DNA of 64,000 nt from Thermoactinospora rubra (GCF_002093975.1 NZ_MSZZ01000059.1:1-64000), one strand, 5' to 3'. Shown: positions 49,335-58,490, counted from the first letter of the stretch. The notes: generated by a model from the sequence alone, not told the origin. A program made the numbers and translations.

Positions 49335-49800
49335 AGCCGACTCGGTGTGCCGCGCCTACAGGTCCGCCGGTCAACTCGCCGACTGCGGTCTGCTCGGCGT
49401 CGATGCGGGCCTGGCAGCTGGTTTCGGCCGCCTGGCGAACGGCGGCGTCGGCTTTCCTCACCGAGCATCAGGGCGAGCTGGAAGCGGCTCCGCGCGCCGG
49501 CGGCGGCACTGGGGTATCCGTCGGCCAGGAGCTCGATGACGGCCTCTCGCGGGCGGTCAGCGGTCCCGGGGTGGGCGTGGCCGACGCCCAGGAATGTTCG
49601 AACAGGGCCGGCAGCCCGGCGACCGGGACGGGCGAGTGCACCTCGAGGTAGTCCCCCTCGGGATCTTCGGGGTCGAGGGCCGGCCACCAGATACCGCAGC
49701 AGTGATATGAGTAGCCCTTTTGGCTGACACGGCCATATGTGCACCACACCACCCGGACGACTCTCCACGACGCGCCACTATGTCCCACCGGGAGAGCTTC
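49335..49800 (-). pseudogene. Decayed LuxR-type regulator
   Basis: Minus-strand frames give LDPEDPEGDYLEVHSPVPVA GLPALFEHSWASA. Then, in another frame, LTARERAVIELLADGYPSAA with AGARSRFQLALMLG: a regulator whose C-terminal LuxR HTH has lost its middle helices by deletion. The same EGDYLEVHSPVPVAGLPALF segment recurs at 57960-58075 on the plus strand in another truncated gene. Confidence 0.55.
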
Positions 49801-50379
49801 CAAGGCTCATTTCCTGCAAATATGCAGCGGGGCAGCCGTCGGAACACCTTGCAGAAATAAGTACGCGCCACACCAGAGAGGGTGCACCGGGAACCGTCTT
49901 CCACTCCCCTGCGGATAACCGTCTGGCAGCCACGAGCCTGCCGACGTCACCGCACCCCAACGATGACGCATGGAAACCTCAAGGCCAGGGAGGGTACACC
50001 CAAGTCACAGTGAACCCTTCCCCGGTGGCGATGTAGGTGATGTCGCCGACCCGCTGACCCGGGCGGGCCCTACTCCCGGTGTCGTAGCGCGGCCGGCCGT
50101 TGATCCCGGTGCAGTAGCGCAGATGACTCCGCTTGAGGGACGCCCCCGAACAGTGACCGGACGACGATTGCGGTCATGAGGATCCCGGCCGGGACATCCA
50201 TGGGGTCGGGTTGCACCGGCCTGCCGCGGGTCGCGGGTGCTCCTGTCCGCCGGCGTGACGCGGCGGCAGCACACCGAACTCCGTGCAGCCCTGCGCCGTC
50301 GGCTGGCCTGGTGAGCGGGATGTCCGACAGCACGGGGGAAGCCCCCGTCACACACATTGATCATGAGAGGACGATCGTC
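49801..50379. other. Mostly non-coding, with a small IS3-type scrap
   Basis: At about 50000-50060 the minus strand reads RVGDITYIATGEGFTVTWV, resembling the DDE strand of IS3 OrfB, without neighbours. The remaining bases contain no convincing ORF. The last 40 bases hold the ribosome-binding site GAGAGGACG for the following hydrolase gene. Confidence 0.35.
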
Positions 50380-51657
50380 GTGAAGATCCGACTGGTGACA
50401 TGCGCAAGCATGGCCGTGTTGAGCGTCGGTGCGGGCATGGTGACGGCGGTTCCCGCGCCTCAAGCGACGGAGCTTGTGCTGGCCGGCAGCACAAGCCGGT
50501 TGACCGGGGTTGATCCTGCGGAGCTGGAGTCCGCCCTGGACGGTGTCCACCGCGCGGGGATCCCGGGCGTGTACGCCGAGGTGCGCGATGCCGGCCGGGT
50601 ATGGCGCGGCGCTTCCGGGGTCGCCGACCTCACGACCGGCCGTCCCGTCAAGCCCGGCATGCGGCAGCGCGTCGGCAGCATCACCAAGACCTTCACCGCC
50701 GTCGCGATCATGCAGCAGGTCGAGAAGGGCCGGATCCGGCTGGATGCGCCGATTGGCCGCTATCTGCCGCAGCTGGTGCCGGGCGAACGCGGCAAGAAGA
50801 TCACTGTTCGGATGCTGCTCAACCACACCAGCGGCATCGCCGACTACCTTTTCTCCGCGTTCCCGTCCCTCCAGAAGTTCCCTTCCCTGCCGGATGTGTC
50901 GGCCAAGAGCCTGGACGACAACCGGTTCAGGCGATTCCGCCCGGCTGAGCTGATCAAGATGGGGCTCGCGGCGCCCGCGGTCGGCAAGCCCGGAGACTCG
51001 CCGGGAGCGTACTCCAACACCAATTACCTGCTTCTCGGCCAGCTCCTGGAGCGGGTGACCGGCACCACCGCCGAGAAGTACATCACGCAGAACGTCATCA
51101 AGCGCGCCGGGCTCCGGCACACCGGGTTTCCGGCCGGGCCGCGCATCAAGGGACCGCACCCGCGGATGTATGAGGCGTTGCACGGCCTGATCGACCCGCC
51201 GCGCGACTACAGCGTCTATGACATGTCCTGGGTGGGGACAGGGGCCTCTCTGGTATCGACCATGGAGGATCTCAACCGCTTCTACGCCAGGCTGCTTGAC
51301 GGCAAGATCGTCAAGCGATCATCGCTGGCGCAGATGCAGCGCACGGTCCCGGTCCACAGCCTCATGGGCAAGAAGATCAGCTATGGCCTCGGCTTGCATG
51401 AGGTCAAGATCCCAGGTTGCGGCACCTTCTGGGGCCACGACGGCACGGTCTGGGGGGCCGAAACGCTGTCTTTGACCCGCGCCGACGGCAGGCGGCAGAT
51501 GTCGGTCGCGATGAACCTCGTGCGGTGGAACAAGCTGGACTCCTCGGGCAAGCCGCAGCACCACCCCATCGACGACGCGCTGTCGGCCTTCTACCGGCAG
51601 GCGCTGTGCGGTGACGCAAACACCCAGGGCAAGAACGCCTCCGGCGCAGAGGATTGA
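50380..51657 (+). CDS. Secreted serine hydrolase (class C beta-lactamase/DD-peptidase fold)
   Basis: A 425-residue protein. GTG 50380 follows GAGAGGACG and starts the signal peptide VKIRLVTCASMAVLSVGAGM VTAVPAPQA. The catalytic motifs are SxxK in RVGSITKTFTAVAIM, YxN in PGAYSNTNYLLLGQ and the third box HDG in FWGHDGTVWGAETLS. It resembles Streptomyces R61 DD-carboxypeptidase and alkaline D-peptidase. Extracellular cleavage of D-Ala peptides or esters is likely. A monocistronic gene between IS scraps. Confidence 0.9.
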   Translation: MKIRLVTCASMAVLSVGAGMVTAVPAPQATELVLAGSTSRLTGVDPAELESALDGVHRAGIPGVYAEVRDAGRVWRGASGVADLTTGRPVKPGMRQRVGSITKTFTAVAIMQQVEKGRIRLDAPIGRYLPQLVPGERGKKITVRMLLNHTSGIADYLFSAFPSLQKFPSLPDVSAKSLDDNRFRRFRPAELIKMGLAAPAVGKPGDSPGAYSNTNYLLLGQLLERVTGTTAEKYITQNVIKRAGLRHTGFPAGPRIKGPHPRMYEALHGLIDPPRDYSVYDMSWVGTGASLVSTMEDLNRFYARLLDGKIVKRSSLAQMQRTVPVHSLMGKKISYGLGLHEVKIPGCGTFWGHDGTVWGAETLSLTRADGRRQMSVAMNLVRWNKLDSSGKPQHHPIDDALSAFYRQALCGDANTQGKNASGAED

Positions 51658-51760
51658 GGTGCGTTGACCAACACGTGATCGCCCAGTGCGAGATCATAAG
51701 CGCTGACGTCGTCAGCACGGTCGTCCACGGCCGCATCTCCGCCCCTGACCGAATGGATAG

Positions 51761-52156
51761 ATGAAGATGACGAGCACGACACCGCGCTGGACCGGGCTGA
51801 CCATCGACTGCGCCGATCCAGACCGGCTGGCGCAGTTCTGGAGCCAACTGCTGCACCGACCGCGCAGCACGGAGATGGCCGGTGAGGGGTGGGCCTCGGT
51901 CGGCTCCCGCCACGACGGCGTTCCCCGCTTGACGTTCCAGCGAGTCCCCGAGCCCAAGCTCGGAAAGGTGCGCCTGCACCTGGATGTCACCGTCCCCGAC
52001 CTCGATGCGGCGCGCTCGGAGATCGAGCGACTCGGCGGGCGCTGGACAGGTGAGCGACACGACTACGACGAAGGCTCGGTCCTGACCATGCAGGACCCCG
52101 AGGGAAACGAGTTCTGCATCGTGTCCTACCGCGAGTGGCAACACGACCTGCATTGA
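51761..52156 (+). CDS. VOC-superfamily (glyoxalase-like) protein
   Basis: A 131-residue protein; ATG 51761 or 51767. PRWTGLTIDCADPDRLAQFW SQLLHRP, PRLTFQRVPEPKLGKVRLHL DVTVPDLDAARSEIERLGGR and MQDPEGNEFCIVSY show paired beta-alpha-beta-beta-beta modules of the Glyoxalase_6 type. Likely a resistance or isomerase/dioxygenase-fold protein of unknown substrate. A decayed copy of its middle part lies on the minus strand at 63250-63370. Confidence 0.85.
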   Translation: MKMTSTTPRWTGLTIDCADPDRLAQFWSQLLHRPRSTEMAGEGWASVGSRHDGVPRLTFQRVPEPKLGKVRLHLDVTVPDLDAARSEIERLGGRWTGERHDYDEGSVLTMQDPEGNEFCIVSYREWQHDLH

Positions 52157-52216
52157 AAGAAGCTGCCGGGCTATTACTGCGAGAACTCCGCCGCCTTGTG
52201 GGCCCACTGCCCCTTT

Positions 52217-53071
52217 TCATCCGTGGCTGAGCTCGTAGTTCTGCAGGACGGCGATGGCCTTGCCAACTGTCCGGCGTTGTGCGGGCAGCAGCGGAGGTTG
52301 CGGAGGACGCGCCAGGACTTGGGCTGGGCGTTGGCGCGTTCGCCGGAGCCGCGGAGGCGGGCGTGGGCGCGGTTGGCCCGCCTCTGCGATGTGGGCTTGT
52401 TCCTGCCCCTGTACGGCGTGACGATCGGTCCTTCCGCGCCTGGTAGCCCTTGTGGCCAGGGTGAGGATGCCGGCCCGGTCCAGTGCGCGCAGGATGCCCC
52501 AGATGCGGGCGGCAGTCAGGCCGTGGCTCTTGCCCGGCAGGCTGCCCGGGGTCCAGATGATGGTGCCGTCTGGTGAGGTGATGACCTGGATGTTCATGCC
52601 GTGGCAGCAGTGTTTGCCGGAGAAGAAGGGCCGGTCGGCGCGTACGCGGTCGGTGCGGATGAGCATGCCGTCCAGCCCCAGGTAGTGCAGCCCGTCCCGG
52701 ATGGCCTTGCGCGAGGCCTGGTCGAGCTTGGGGGCGCGGAGCGGGGCGACGGTCTCCCCCACCTACCGCCAGGCGGTGGCCACCGATACCCCGAATCCGG
52801 CGGCCAGTTCGGTGAAGGTCTCGCCTTTGCGCAGGTAGACCAGGACCAGCAGGGCCTGCTGGCCGGGGTTGAGGCGCCGCCACAGCGAGCCGATCGTCTT
52901 GCGGTGCCGCCGGATGATTCCGGTGACGTAGTTCAGCGTTGCACGCGACACATCGACCGCGGCGCGGTAGAACAGCATCCGAGCCCCTGGTGTTGGCGGA
53001 TGGATTGTGGTGATCAACCCGCCCACTAGGGGTTTCTCTACGTCGTCAGGCAACGGCCACGTCACGATCAT
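52217..53071 (-). pseudogene. IS5-type (DDE_Tnp_4) transposase with in-frame stop and frameshift
   Basis: The N-terminal HTH half (ATLNYVTGIIRRHRKTIGSL with QALLVLVYLRKGETFTELAA GFGVSVATAWR) ends at a TAG near 52763. The same frame goes on to GLDGMLIRTDRVRADRPFFS GKHCCHGMNIQVITSPDGTI with IWTPGSLPGKSHG (catalytic Asp residues). A further shift near 52450 leads to the C-terminus that ends KAIAVLQNYELSHG. It is nearly full length but disabled twice. I could not identify terminal repeats. Confidence 0.8.
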
Positions 53072-53457
53072 GATGTGACCTGCAAGCCTCCGACGGAGGA
53101 TGAAAAGACATCAGTGCTCGGCATATACGGCATCTCAACGCCAACCTATTGCGGGCATTCGATCCATCGGCCGAGTGACTGCGCTCTCCGGTGAATGCGG
53201 CGACTGGCAGATGGCACAACACGGAGGCGGTTCGGCGCTCTTGCCGACGCGAAACCACAGGCGCCATTACAGGCTGCCGCCACGAAGCAGGCAACGATAG
53301 TCGGCATTACAGCGCGATCGGCGGGAGATCCAGAACGGAGCAGGCATGACTTGCCGACTCCATGGACGTGGTCGGCGGTCTTCGCGCCAGCGCCCCGCGG
53401 GCGTGTGGCCTAACCTGTCAACCCTTTGCCCCAACAGCTGGGACCATAAATCGGACA
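53072..53457. other. No recognisable gene
   Basis: Both strands have only short ORFs without ribosome-binding sites. The right part is less GC-rich and contains the promoter region of the small ribbon-helix-helix-like gene. Confidence 0.35.
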
Positions 53458-53481
53458 ATGGTACGATGGTAGGATGGTAAC
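53458..53481 (+). repeat. Three tandem 8-base repeats over a start codon
   Basis: ATGGTACG, ATGGTAGG and ATGGTAAC follow each other directly (53458-53465, 53466-53473, 53474-53481). The last includes the ATG of the small gene. Short tandem direct repeats at the start of a ribbon-helix-helix gene suggest an autorepressor site, as in CopG/omega systems. Confidence 0.5.
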
Positions 53482-53734
53482 AGTTGAGAGAACGCAGACG
53501 GGCTTGCGGATCGAGAAAAGCCTGCTCAAGGTCCTTAAAGGCTTGGCCGAATATTTGGACATGTCCTTGGGCGACCTGGTCGAAGGTATCGCCTTGCACG
53601 CCTTCGAGGGCAAGACGCCTTTCTCAGAGGAAACTCTCGAGAAGATACAACAACTAAGAGCGGTGTACGGGCTAACCCTCACTAGCGCCGACGCCCACCG
53701 GCTGACGGAGTTGAAAAGGCAGGACGGTAGCTGA
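53474..53734 (+). CDS. Small ribbon-helix-helix-like protein
   Basis: An 86-residue protein conserved in pattern across actinomycetes: MVTVERTQTGLRIEKSLLKV LKGLAEYLDMSLGDLVEGIA LHAFEGK. One beta-strand (TGLRIEK) then two helices separated by a turn (YLDMSLGDL) is the ribbon-helix-helix topology. The C-terminal part LEKIQQLRAVYGLTLTSADA HRL is helical. The GC content is lower than in its neighbours. It has no partner gene next to it, so if it is an antitoxin or autorepressor it stands alone. The tandem repeats at its start support autoregulation. Confidence 0.75.
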   Translation: MVTVERTQTGLRIEKSLLKVLKGLAEYLDMSLGDLVEGIALHAFEGKTPFSEETLEKIQQLRAVYGLTLTSADAHRLTELKRQDGS

Positions 53735-54060
53735 ACCTAGCGGAATAATCGATGATTCTTCGGCTTAGATCGGCAGAACCGCAGGCCGCCTGAGCCCACT
53801 TCACGCGAAGCCGCTTCGCGTGATCGCAATATTGAGAATATGATGATCAAGCGAGCTCGCCCTCTTACCGAAGTGTACGGCACAGCCGATAAGAGCATCA
53901 CCAACCAGCACAAGCCGGAAGGGGTGGGCTCGAACGGCGCCTCCACAGCGCCCGCACGACCCCATGGATTCTGGAGGCTCGGTATGTTCGCCGCATCCGA
54001 CGTGACGATCCCGGAACCGCCTCTAGGCGGCGTGCCGGCCATGCCGGATGGAAAAGAACG
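53735..54060. other. No recognisable gene
   Basis: Short inverted segment GCGAAGCCGCTTCGC (about 53804-53818) resembles a terminator stem for the small upstream gene. Otherwise nothing supports a coding sequence. Confidence 0.35.
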
Positions 54061-54679
54061 GTGATGAAGGCACGAGCCCTGGTGGCGGCAGTCCTTGGCG
54101 TCATGGTGGCCGCCATTGCGGGTTGCGGCCTCGTGGGCAGAGCGGGCGGCGAGCCGTACGGCCAGGCGCCGGGCGGTCAACCGTCACCTCCGGACCCCAG
54201 GATTCCCCAGGCGAGGCAGACGGCGCCCACCACTCCCACCGCCCGCATGGAACCCAGCGACCTGATGTCCGCCCGCGCCGCAGCGGAGCTGGGCATCGAG
54301 CGTTCCGCCGGACAGGCCCGCCGGATCGGCAGCGCGCGTACCTGCCTGGCGCGGCCCGGTGGACACCTACCTGCTCGACATCGTCATCTATGACGAATAC
54401 GGCATCAAAGCCCTTCCGCCAACGCTGCACATCGAGAAGGTGAAACGTGTGGGCGGGCGTCCCACCGTCATGATCCGAGGACAACGTCCCGGCATCTGCG
54501 TGTTCATCATGGACATCACGCCGGCCTCGCGAGTGGAGGCAGGCGTCACGGCGGGGGCCGACACCCGTCGAGCGTGTGGGCTTTCCCGCAAGATGGCGGA
54601 CTTGGCCGCTCCGGAACTCCCCCAGGCTGACCCCCGGCAGGCCCCTCCCACGACCAGGACTGGCCAAGTCACCTCATGA
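54061..54679 (+). pseudogene. DUF3558-type lipoprotein with one frameshift
   Basis: The first frame (GTG 54061 or ATG 54064) gives a lipoprotein signal MKARALVAAVLGVMVAAIAG C with lipobox Cys, a Pro-rich linker and DLMSARAAAELGIERSAGQA RRIGSARTCLARPGG. The sequence continues only in the next frame as PVDTYLLDIVIYDEYGIKAL PPTLHIEKVKRVGGRPTVMI, then RPGICVFIMDITPASRVEAG V, TRRACGLSRKMADLAAPELP. Together they form one DUF3558 domain. A single indel near 54340-54360 splits it, either mutation or assembly error. Confidence 0.7.
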
Positions 54680-54770
54680 AGCGCTGCGCGGTGACTGTCG
54701 GCGGCCATCAGCGGCCGCATGTCCGATTTCTGCAAGACCTCCTGCGGTGTGACCTCGGAGGATGAACGGC

Positions 54771-55652
54771 ATGAGAGTGGGAATCGGGCTGCCGGCGGCT
54801 GTGCCGGAGACGGATATGACGCTGTTGGGCCGCTGGGCCGTCGAGGCCGAGAGCGCGGGGTTCGAGTCGGTCGGTGTCATCGATCGTCTGGTCTACGACA
54901 ACCTCGATCCGCTGACCGCGCTGGCCGCGGCGGCGGTGTGCACCAGCCGGGTGGAGCTGGTGACCACGGTGGTGAACGTGTGCTGGCGAGGCAATGCGGC
55001 CCTGCTGGCCAAGCAACTGTCGTCGGTCAACCGCCTCTCGGGCGGGCGCTTGACCGCCGGCTTGGGCATGGGCGGCTGGCCTGCGGACTATGCGGCCAGC
55101 GGAGTACCGCTGACCGGCCGGGGAGCGTTGTTCGAGAGCATGCTCGCCATCATGGAACGATGCTGGCGGCACAGGCAGGACCAGCCGAGGATCGTGCTGG
55201 CGGGCATGGTCCCGAAGTCGTTCGCCCGAGCCGCGACGGCCATGAGCCAGGGCTGGGTGGCGCCGCTGTTCGACCTTCCCCTCCTACACGAGGGCAGAGC
55301 GGCTGTGGAGCGAGCCTGGGCCGAGGCCGGACGCCACGGCCGGCCCCGGATCGTGACCGGACGCTACTTCAGCCTGGGCCCGAACGCGGACGAGGTCGCC
55401 GATGACTACATCCGCCACTACTACGGGCCGGACTACTTCGACCCCGCCCGTGCCGACACGCTGACCAGCGCCGATCAGATCCGCACAGAGCTGCTACGGC
55501 TGTCGGAAGCCGGCTGCACCGACGTCCTGTTGTTCCCGTGCGCCGGCGATCTGGAACAGGTCGGCATGCTGGCCGAGGTTCTGCATGACCCCGGATCAGC
55601 GTCCGGGACCGACGATGGCCGATTCCTTCAAGACGCCGACCTCGCCGTCTGA
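54771..55652 (+). CDS. LLM-class flavin-dependent oxidoreductase
   Basis: A 293-residue protein from ATG 54771 (GGAGG nine bases upstream; an ATG at 54762 touches the Shine-Dalgarno sequence). MRVGIGLPAAVPETDMTLLG RWAVEAESAGFESVGVIDRL, LTALAAAAVCTSRVELVTTV, LSSVNRLSGGRLTAGLGMGG WPADYAASG and VLAGMVPKSFARAA are luciferase-like (F420 or FMN) monooxygenase motifs, with the GRLTAGLGxG phosphate loop. Short compared with 330-residue members. Substrate unknown. Monocistronic. Confidence 0.9.
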   Translation: MRVGIGLPAAVPETDMTLLGRWAVEAESAGFESVGVIDRLVYDNLDPLTALAAAAVCTSRVELVTTVVNVCWRGNAALLAKQLSSVNRLSGGRLTAGLGMGGWPADYAASGVPLTGRGALFESMLAIMERCWRHRQDQPRIVLAGMVPKSFARAATAMSQGWVAPLFDLPLLHEGRAAVERAWAEAGRHGRPRIVTGRYFSLGPNADEVADDYIRHYYGPDYFDPARADTLTSADQIRTELLRLSEAGCTDVLLFPCAGDLEQVGMLAEVLHDPGSASGTDDGRFLQDADLAV

Positions 55653-56029
55653 CCGGAATGAAGGGCCTGGCAGGCACCGGCACACCCGTCAAGCGGCATG
55701 GTCATCAGTCGCGCCTGTCGCGCCACCAAGTCGGTCGACCGCTCCCACGCCACATCCGTGCCATCGGCGAGCGTGCCGTGGTCATGCTCCAGACGTGGAA
55801 GGCCCCGGCTCGCCTGGGCTGCTGTCCTCGCCGCATGACTGGGATCACCCAGGCCATCCTCGTCCTTCAAGCCATCGAAGACGTCCGCCACTCGGGATGA
55901 AAATCGCTCACTGAAAGCGGGACGCCTGTGCAAGGCCATCGCCGTCCTGCATAACGACGAGGTCACCCATGGATGAAAAAGGCTCACTGCAGCCTTGCGC
56001 CGGGCGCAGCCGTACACCGCTGAGGCCCA
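55653..56029. other. No recognisable gene
   Basis: Only short ORFs. The minus strand contains ERSTDLVARQARLMTMPLDG and RVADVFDGLKDEDGLGDPSH, which could be transposase scraps, but I cannot assign them. Confidence 0.3.
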
Positions 56030-56502
56030 GCCGTACACGAACAGAAGGCTACGGACGCCCCAGAGCCCGGTAGTGCCAGCCGGCGGCGACCGGTCGCCGG
56101 GCGCGAACCATCCGGGGGCGTCCAGGTGGAACCGCTGCGCGGCGGACGACGGCGCGTCGCGCAACGCGGGCGACAAGGCGGCCGACGCCTTCAGCCGGGC
56201 CGTCGCCGCCGCCTCGGCCAGGCCCATCTCGCGCAGCGACGTCTCGGGCACCCCCGACAGGAACAGCGCCTCCGCCTCCGCCCGGTCCAGCCCGGTCAGC
56301 CGGGTGCGGTAGCCGTCGAGCAGGCGGTAGCCGCCCCGCGTCCGCGGTCCGCGTGGACCGGGACGCCCGCCTCCGACAGGGCCAGGACGTCGCGGTGGAT
56401 CGTGCGTTCGGAGATCTCGAGCTCGCGTGCCAGCTCGGCGGCGGTCATCCCGCCCCGCGCCTGCAAGAGCAGGATCAAGGAAACCAGTCGTGAAGCACGC
56501 AT
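56030..56502 (-). pseudogene. YafY-type HTH regulator, frameshifted and truncated
   Basis: ATG 56502 starts MRASRLVSLILLLQARGGMT AAELARELEISERTIHRDVL ALSEAGVPVHADRGRG, a complete DeoR-like HTH of WYL regulators. After a shift near 56330 it continues GGYRLLDGYRTRLTGLDRAE AEALFLSGVPE and LGLAEAAATARLKASAALSP, then RFHLDAPGWFAPGD. The WYL domain that should follow is missing, so the protein would lack its ligand and oligomer part. Confidence 0.7.
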
Positions 56503-56519
56503 CAAACATCGGGATTGTA

Positions 56520-56770
56520 CTTTCTGGCAGGCGAGTCCACGCTCGTCGCTCCTGGCCCAGATCGCGCCTTCGGCGTCCAGGCAGATGCCGTCGCCATCGA
56601 TCTCCGACCACATACGCCGGTTCGTCGGCGTGCCGTCCTCGCCGGGGGCTTGCCGTACGGCGTCGATCACGACGGGCGGATGCGGCGGATCCGCGCGGTC
56701 ATCAGCCACGACGAGCTGGGGCGGCCGGGCCCTGTGACGGACGCCTGGGCGGTCGTCCGCGGGCGAACCA
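56520..56770 (-). pseudogene. SMP-30/gluconolactonase-like fragment
   Basis: Minus-strand residues GTPTNRRMWSEIDGDGICLD AEGAIWARSDERGLACQ fit the strand pair '..G.LTNRRVWAEIDG..DGICLDAEGAVW' of SMP-30 proteins. It is about 80 residues long with no start. In this family the next gene in many genomes is a YafY-type regulator, as here. Confidence 0.4.
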
Positions 56771-57045
56771 CGCCGGTCGCCTCCCGGGCTGACCGGAGGC
56801 GTTGGGGACCTTTAGAGCGGCAATCCGAGTCCAGAAGTCGACCGGATCGGCCATGCCGCCATCACCGCATGAGGCCGGGACGAAGCCGCAAGCTCTTGGC
56901 CACCTTCGGACCCGAGGGTCTGGCCAGTTGAGCGGCCGTTTGGTCCTCCGACTGCCCTGTTTGAGCAGGCCACGCGACGCAGGACGGAGAAGATCGCGTG
57001 TGCTTCGGTTGACGCGCCGCCCGGGCAGAACGAAGATCGCCCAGC

Positions 57046-57567
57046 ATGGGATGGAACACTTCCGCGCTGTTCGTCCGTGGCCGGTCGATTGCCGAGGTCG
57101 TCGGCGCTCTGTCGGACGATTCCGATTACGCGCCGAGTGGCGAGCGGTTGAGCGCCGACCACGCATGGAGTCACAGTCCTGGTCAACGCCTGTATCTGGC
57201 CGTAGAGAACGGCTGGTGCCAGGTGTGGGACACGGACCAGCGAATCGTGACCGACATCGACCGGCGACTCGAATCCGGCGCGCTCACGACGCTCAAAGGC
57301 ACTCGAGCCCTGGCGGTCCTGTTCTCCAGCGTCTCGAGCATCTACGGGCTATGGCTCTACGACGACGGCACGCTGGTCCGGAGCAGCGTCTTTCACAACG
57401 GCGAGCCCGTGGTGGATGTCGGCACGCCGCTGCCGGTGGAATCCCAGGTCGAGATGCCGTCGTGGGGTCCCGATGAGGACTTCCTGTGGGCAGTGATCAA
57501 CGAGGTGACAGGGCTGACCGCCGATATCGATCAGCTCTTCGAGGTGTACGAGCTCGTGAGGCGCTGA
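57046..57567 (+). CDS. Conserved hypothetical protein
   Basis: A 173-residue soluble protein MGWNTSALFVRGRSIAEVVG ALSDDSDYAPSGERLSADHA with WSHSPGQRLYLAVENGWCQV WDTDQRIVTDIDRRLESG and LAVLFSSVSSIYGLWLYDDG TLVRSSVFHNGEPVVDVGTP LPVE. The alternating Trp-rich strands and helices resemble small immunity or SUKH-like folds found singly in actinomycete genomes. I do not know the family. No toxin gene is adjacent. Confidence 0.65.
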   Translation: MGWNTSALFVRGRSIAEVVGALSDDSDYAPSGERLSADHAWSHSPGQRLYLAVENGWCQVWDTDQRIVTDIDRRLESGALTTLKGTRALAVLFSSVSSIYGLWLYDDGTLVRSSVFHNGEPVVDVGTPLPVESQVEMPSWGPDEDFLWAVINEVTGLTADIDQLFEVYELVRR

Positions 57568-57759
57568 CGCCAAAGGAACATCCACCTGATCGGGCGAGCG
57601 TAGGAACCCCTCTCGATGCAGTACGTGCCGTGTGAGCGGGCCGTCGTCCGGATCGCCGGCAGGCCGGTGCCGGGCAGGCCGAGGATCGTCCAGAACAGCG
57701 CCGGACGGCCCAGCTCGTCGGCCTCGACGACGATCCACGAAGCATGGTCCCTCTGATCC

Positions 57760-58110
57760 ATGGCGTTCGGCGAGGAGGCGGTACGGCGGGCGCTGCCGAA
57801 GGCCCGGCAGCGCCGCAGCCGAGGCGTGCGGCTGCGCACGATGGCGCCCCTCGGCTCCCTCGTCCCGGACGTGAACCCCGAGGACATCGCCGCGCTCGAC
57901 GGCGAGCACCGGCGGCTGGCCGCCCCGCCCACCGAGCTTGACATCGTGGACCGGAGGACCACCCTGCCGGCCCTCGACCCCGCGGACCCCGAGGGAGACT
58001 ACCTCGAGGTGCACTCGCCCGTCCCGGTCGCCGGGCTGCCGGCCTTGTTCGAACATTCCTGGGCGTCGGCCGCCGCGAGCCTGAGCGACACGCCGGCCAC
58101 CAGCAGCGCC
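57760..58110 (+). pseudogene. Truncated TrmB/LuxR-like regulator
   Basis: The frame reads MAFGEEAVRRALPKARQRRS RGVRLRTMAPLGSLVPDVNP EDIAALDGEHRRLAAPPTEL and ADPEGDYLEVHSPVPVAGLP ALFEHSWASAA. Then family-like sequence stops before any C-terminal HTH. The last segment is nearly identical to the one in the relic at 49335-49800. The first part looks like the PLD-like sensor of TrmB regulators. Confidence 0.5.
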
Positions 58111-58282
58111 CAAGACGGCACCCCAGACGGCCATCGCCCGCCCGAGCGGAGGGGGCACGGGCTCGCCCCACCCTGCCACCCGCAGCACCGGCTCGAAGCT
58201 GCCCGCCGTCACTTAAAAGGCTTCTGAGTACGCGACCCAGGCGCGCCAACCCGCGCTGCCATCGAATGCCTGCGCGCCGATT

Positions 58283-58314
58283 GAAGGCGTCCTGAAGGCG
58301 GCGGCTATTAGACA
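58283..58314 (+). promoter_or_regulatory. SARP-type box and promoter (peptide gene)
   Basis: GAAGGCG (58283-58289), TCCT, GAAGGCG (58294-58300), an exact 11-base period. Eight bases later comes a -10-like TAGACA (58309-58314), 50 bases before GTG 58365. Repeats of seven plus four bases ending eight bases before the -10 are the known layout for SARP activators. The same box precedes both small exported proteins downstream. Confidence 0.7.
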
Positions 58315-58364
58315 CGTCCGCAATGGGTGAAATCGCCCTTGCCGAAAGCCCGTAGGAAGGGAGC

Positions 58365-58490
58365 GTGGACACGGCGAAGGTGGCCGAGGAGTTGGACCTG
58401 ACGCTGGGCGAGCTGGAATACCAGCTGCCGGCCGCCAGTGAGGGAGCACAGCGAGGCACATGCGTGAACCGATGGATCTCTTGCAGGTAA
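58365..58490 (+). CDS. 41-residue peptide, possible modified-peptide precursor
   Basis: GTG 58365 follows AGGAAGGGAGC and gives 41 residues: DTAKVAEELDLTLGELEYQL followed by PAASEGAQRGTCVNRWISCR, stop TAA. The first half is acidic and helical with an ELDLTLGELE stretch like leader regions of ribosomal natural-product precursors. The second half is leader-free in character with Ser, Thr and two Cys near the end. It lies behind a SARP-type promoter and overlaps the next gene's likely start, so it is probably translated with regulator A. No modification enzyme is in the window, so a precursor role is a hypothesis. A short signalling peptide is the alternative. Confidence 0.5.
   Translation: MDTAKVAEELDLTLGELEYQLPAASEGAQRGTCVNRWISCR

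Noticed and set aside
58365..58490. A lasso or lanthipeptide cluster call for the 41-residue peptide
   Set aside because: No LanB, LanC, LanM, B1/B2/C or other maturation enzyme is encoded in the window, so only a neutral peptide call is justified.
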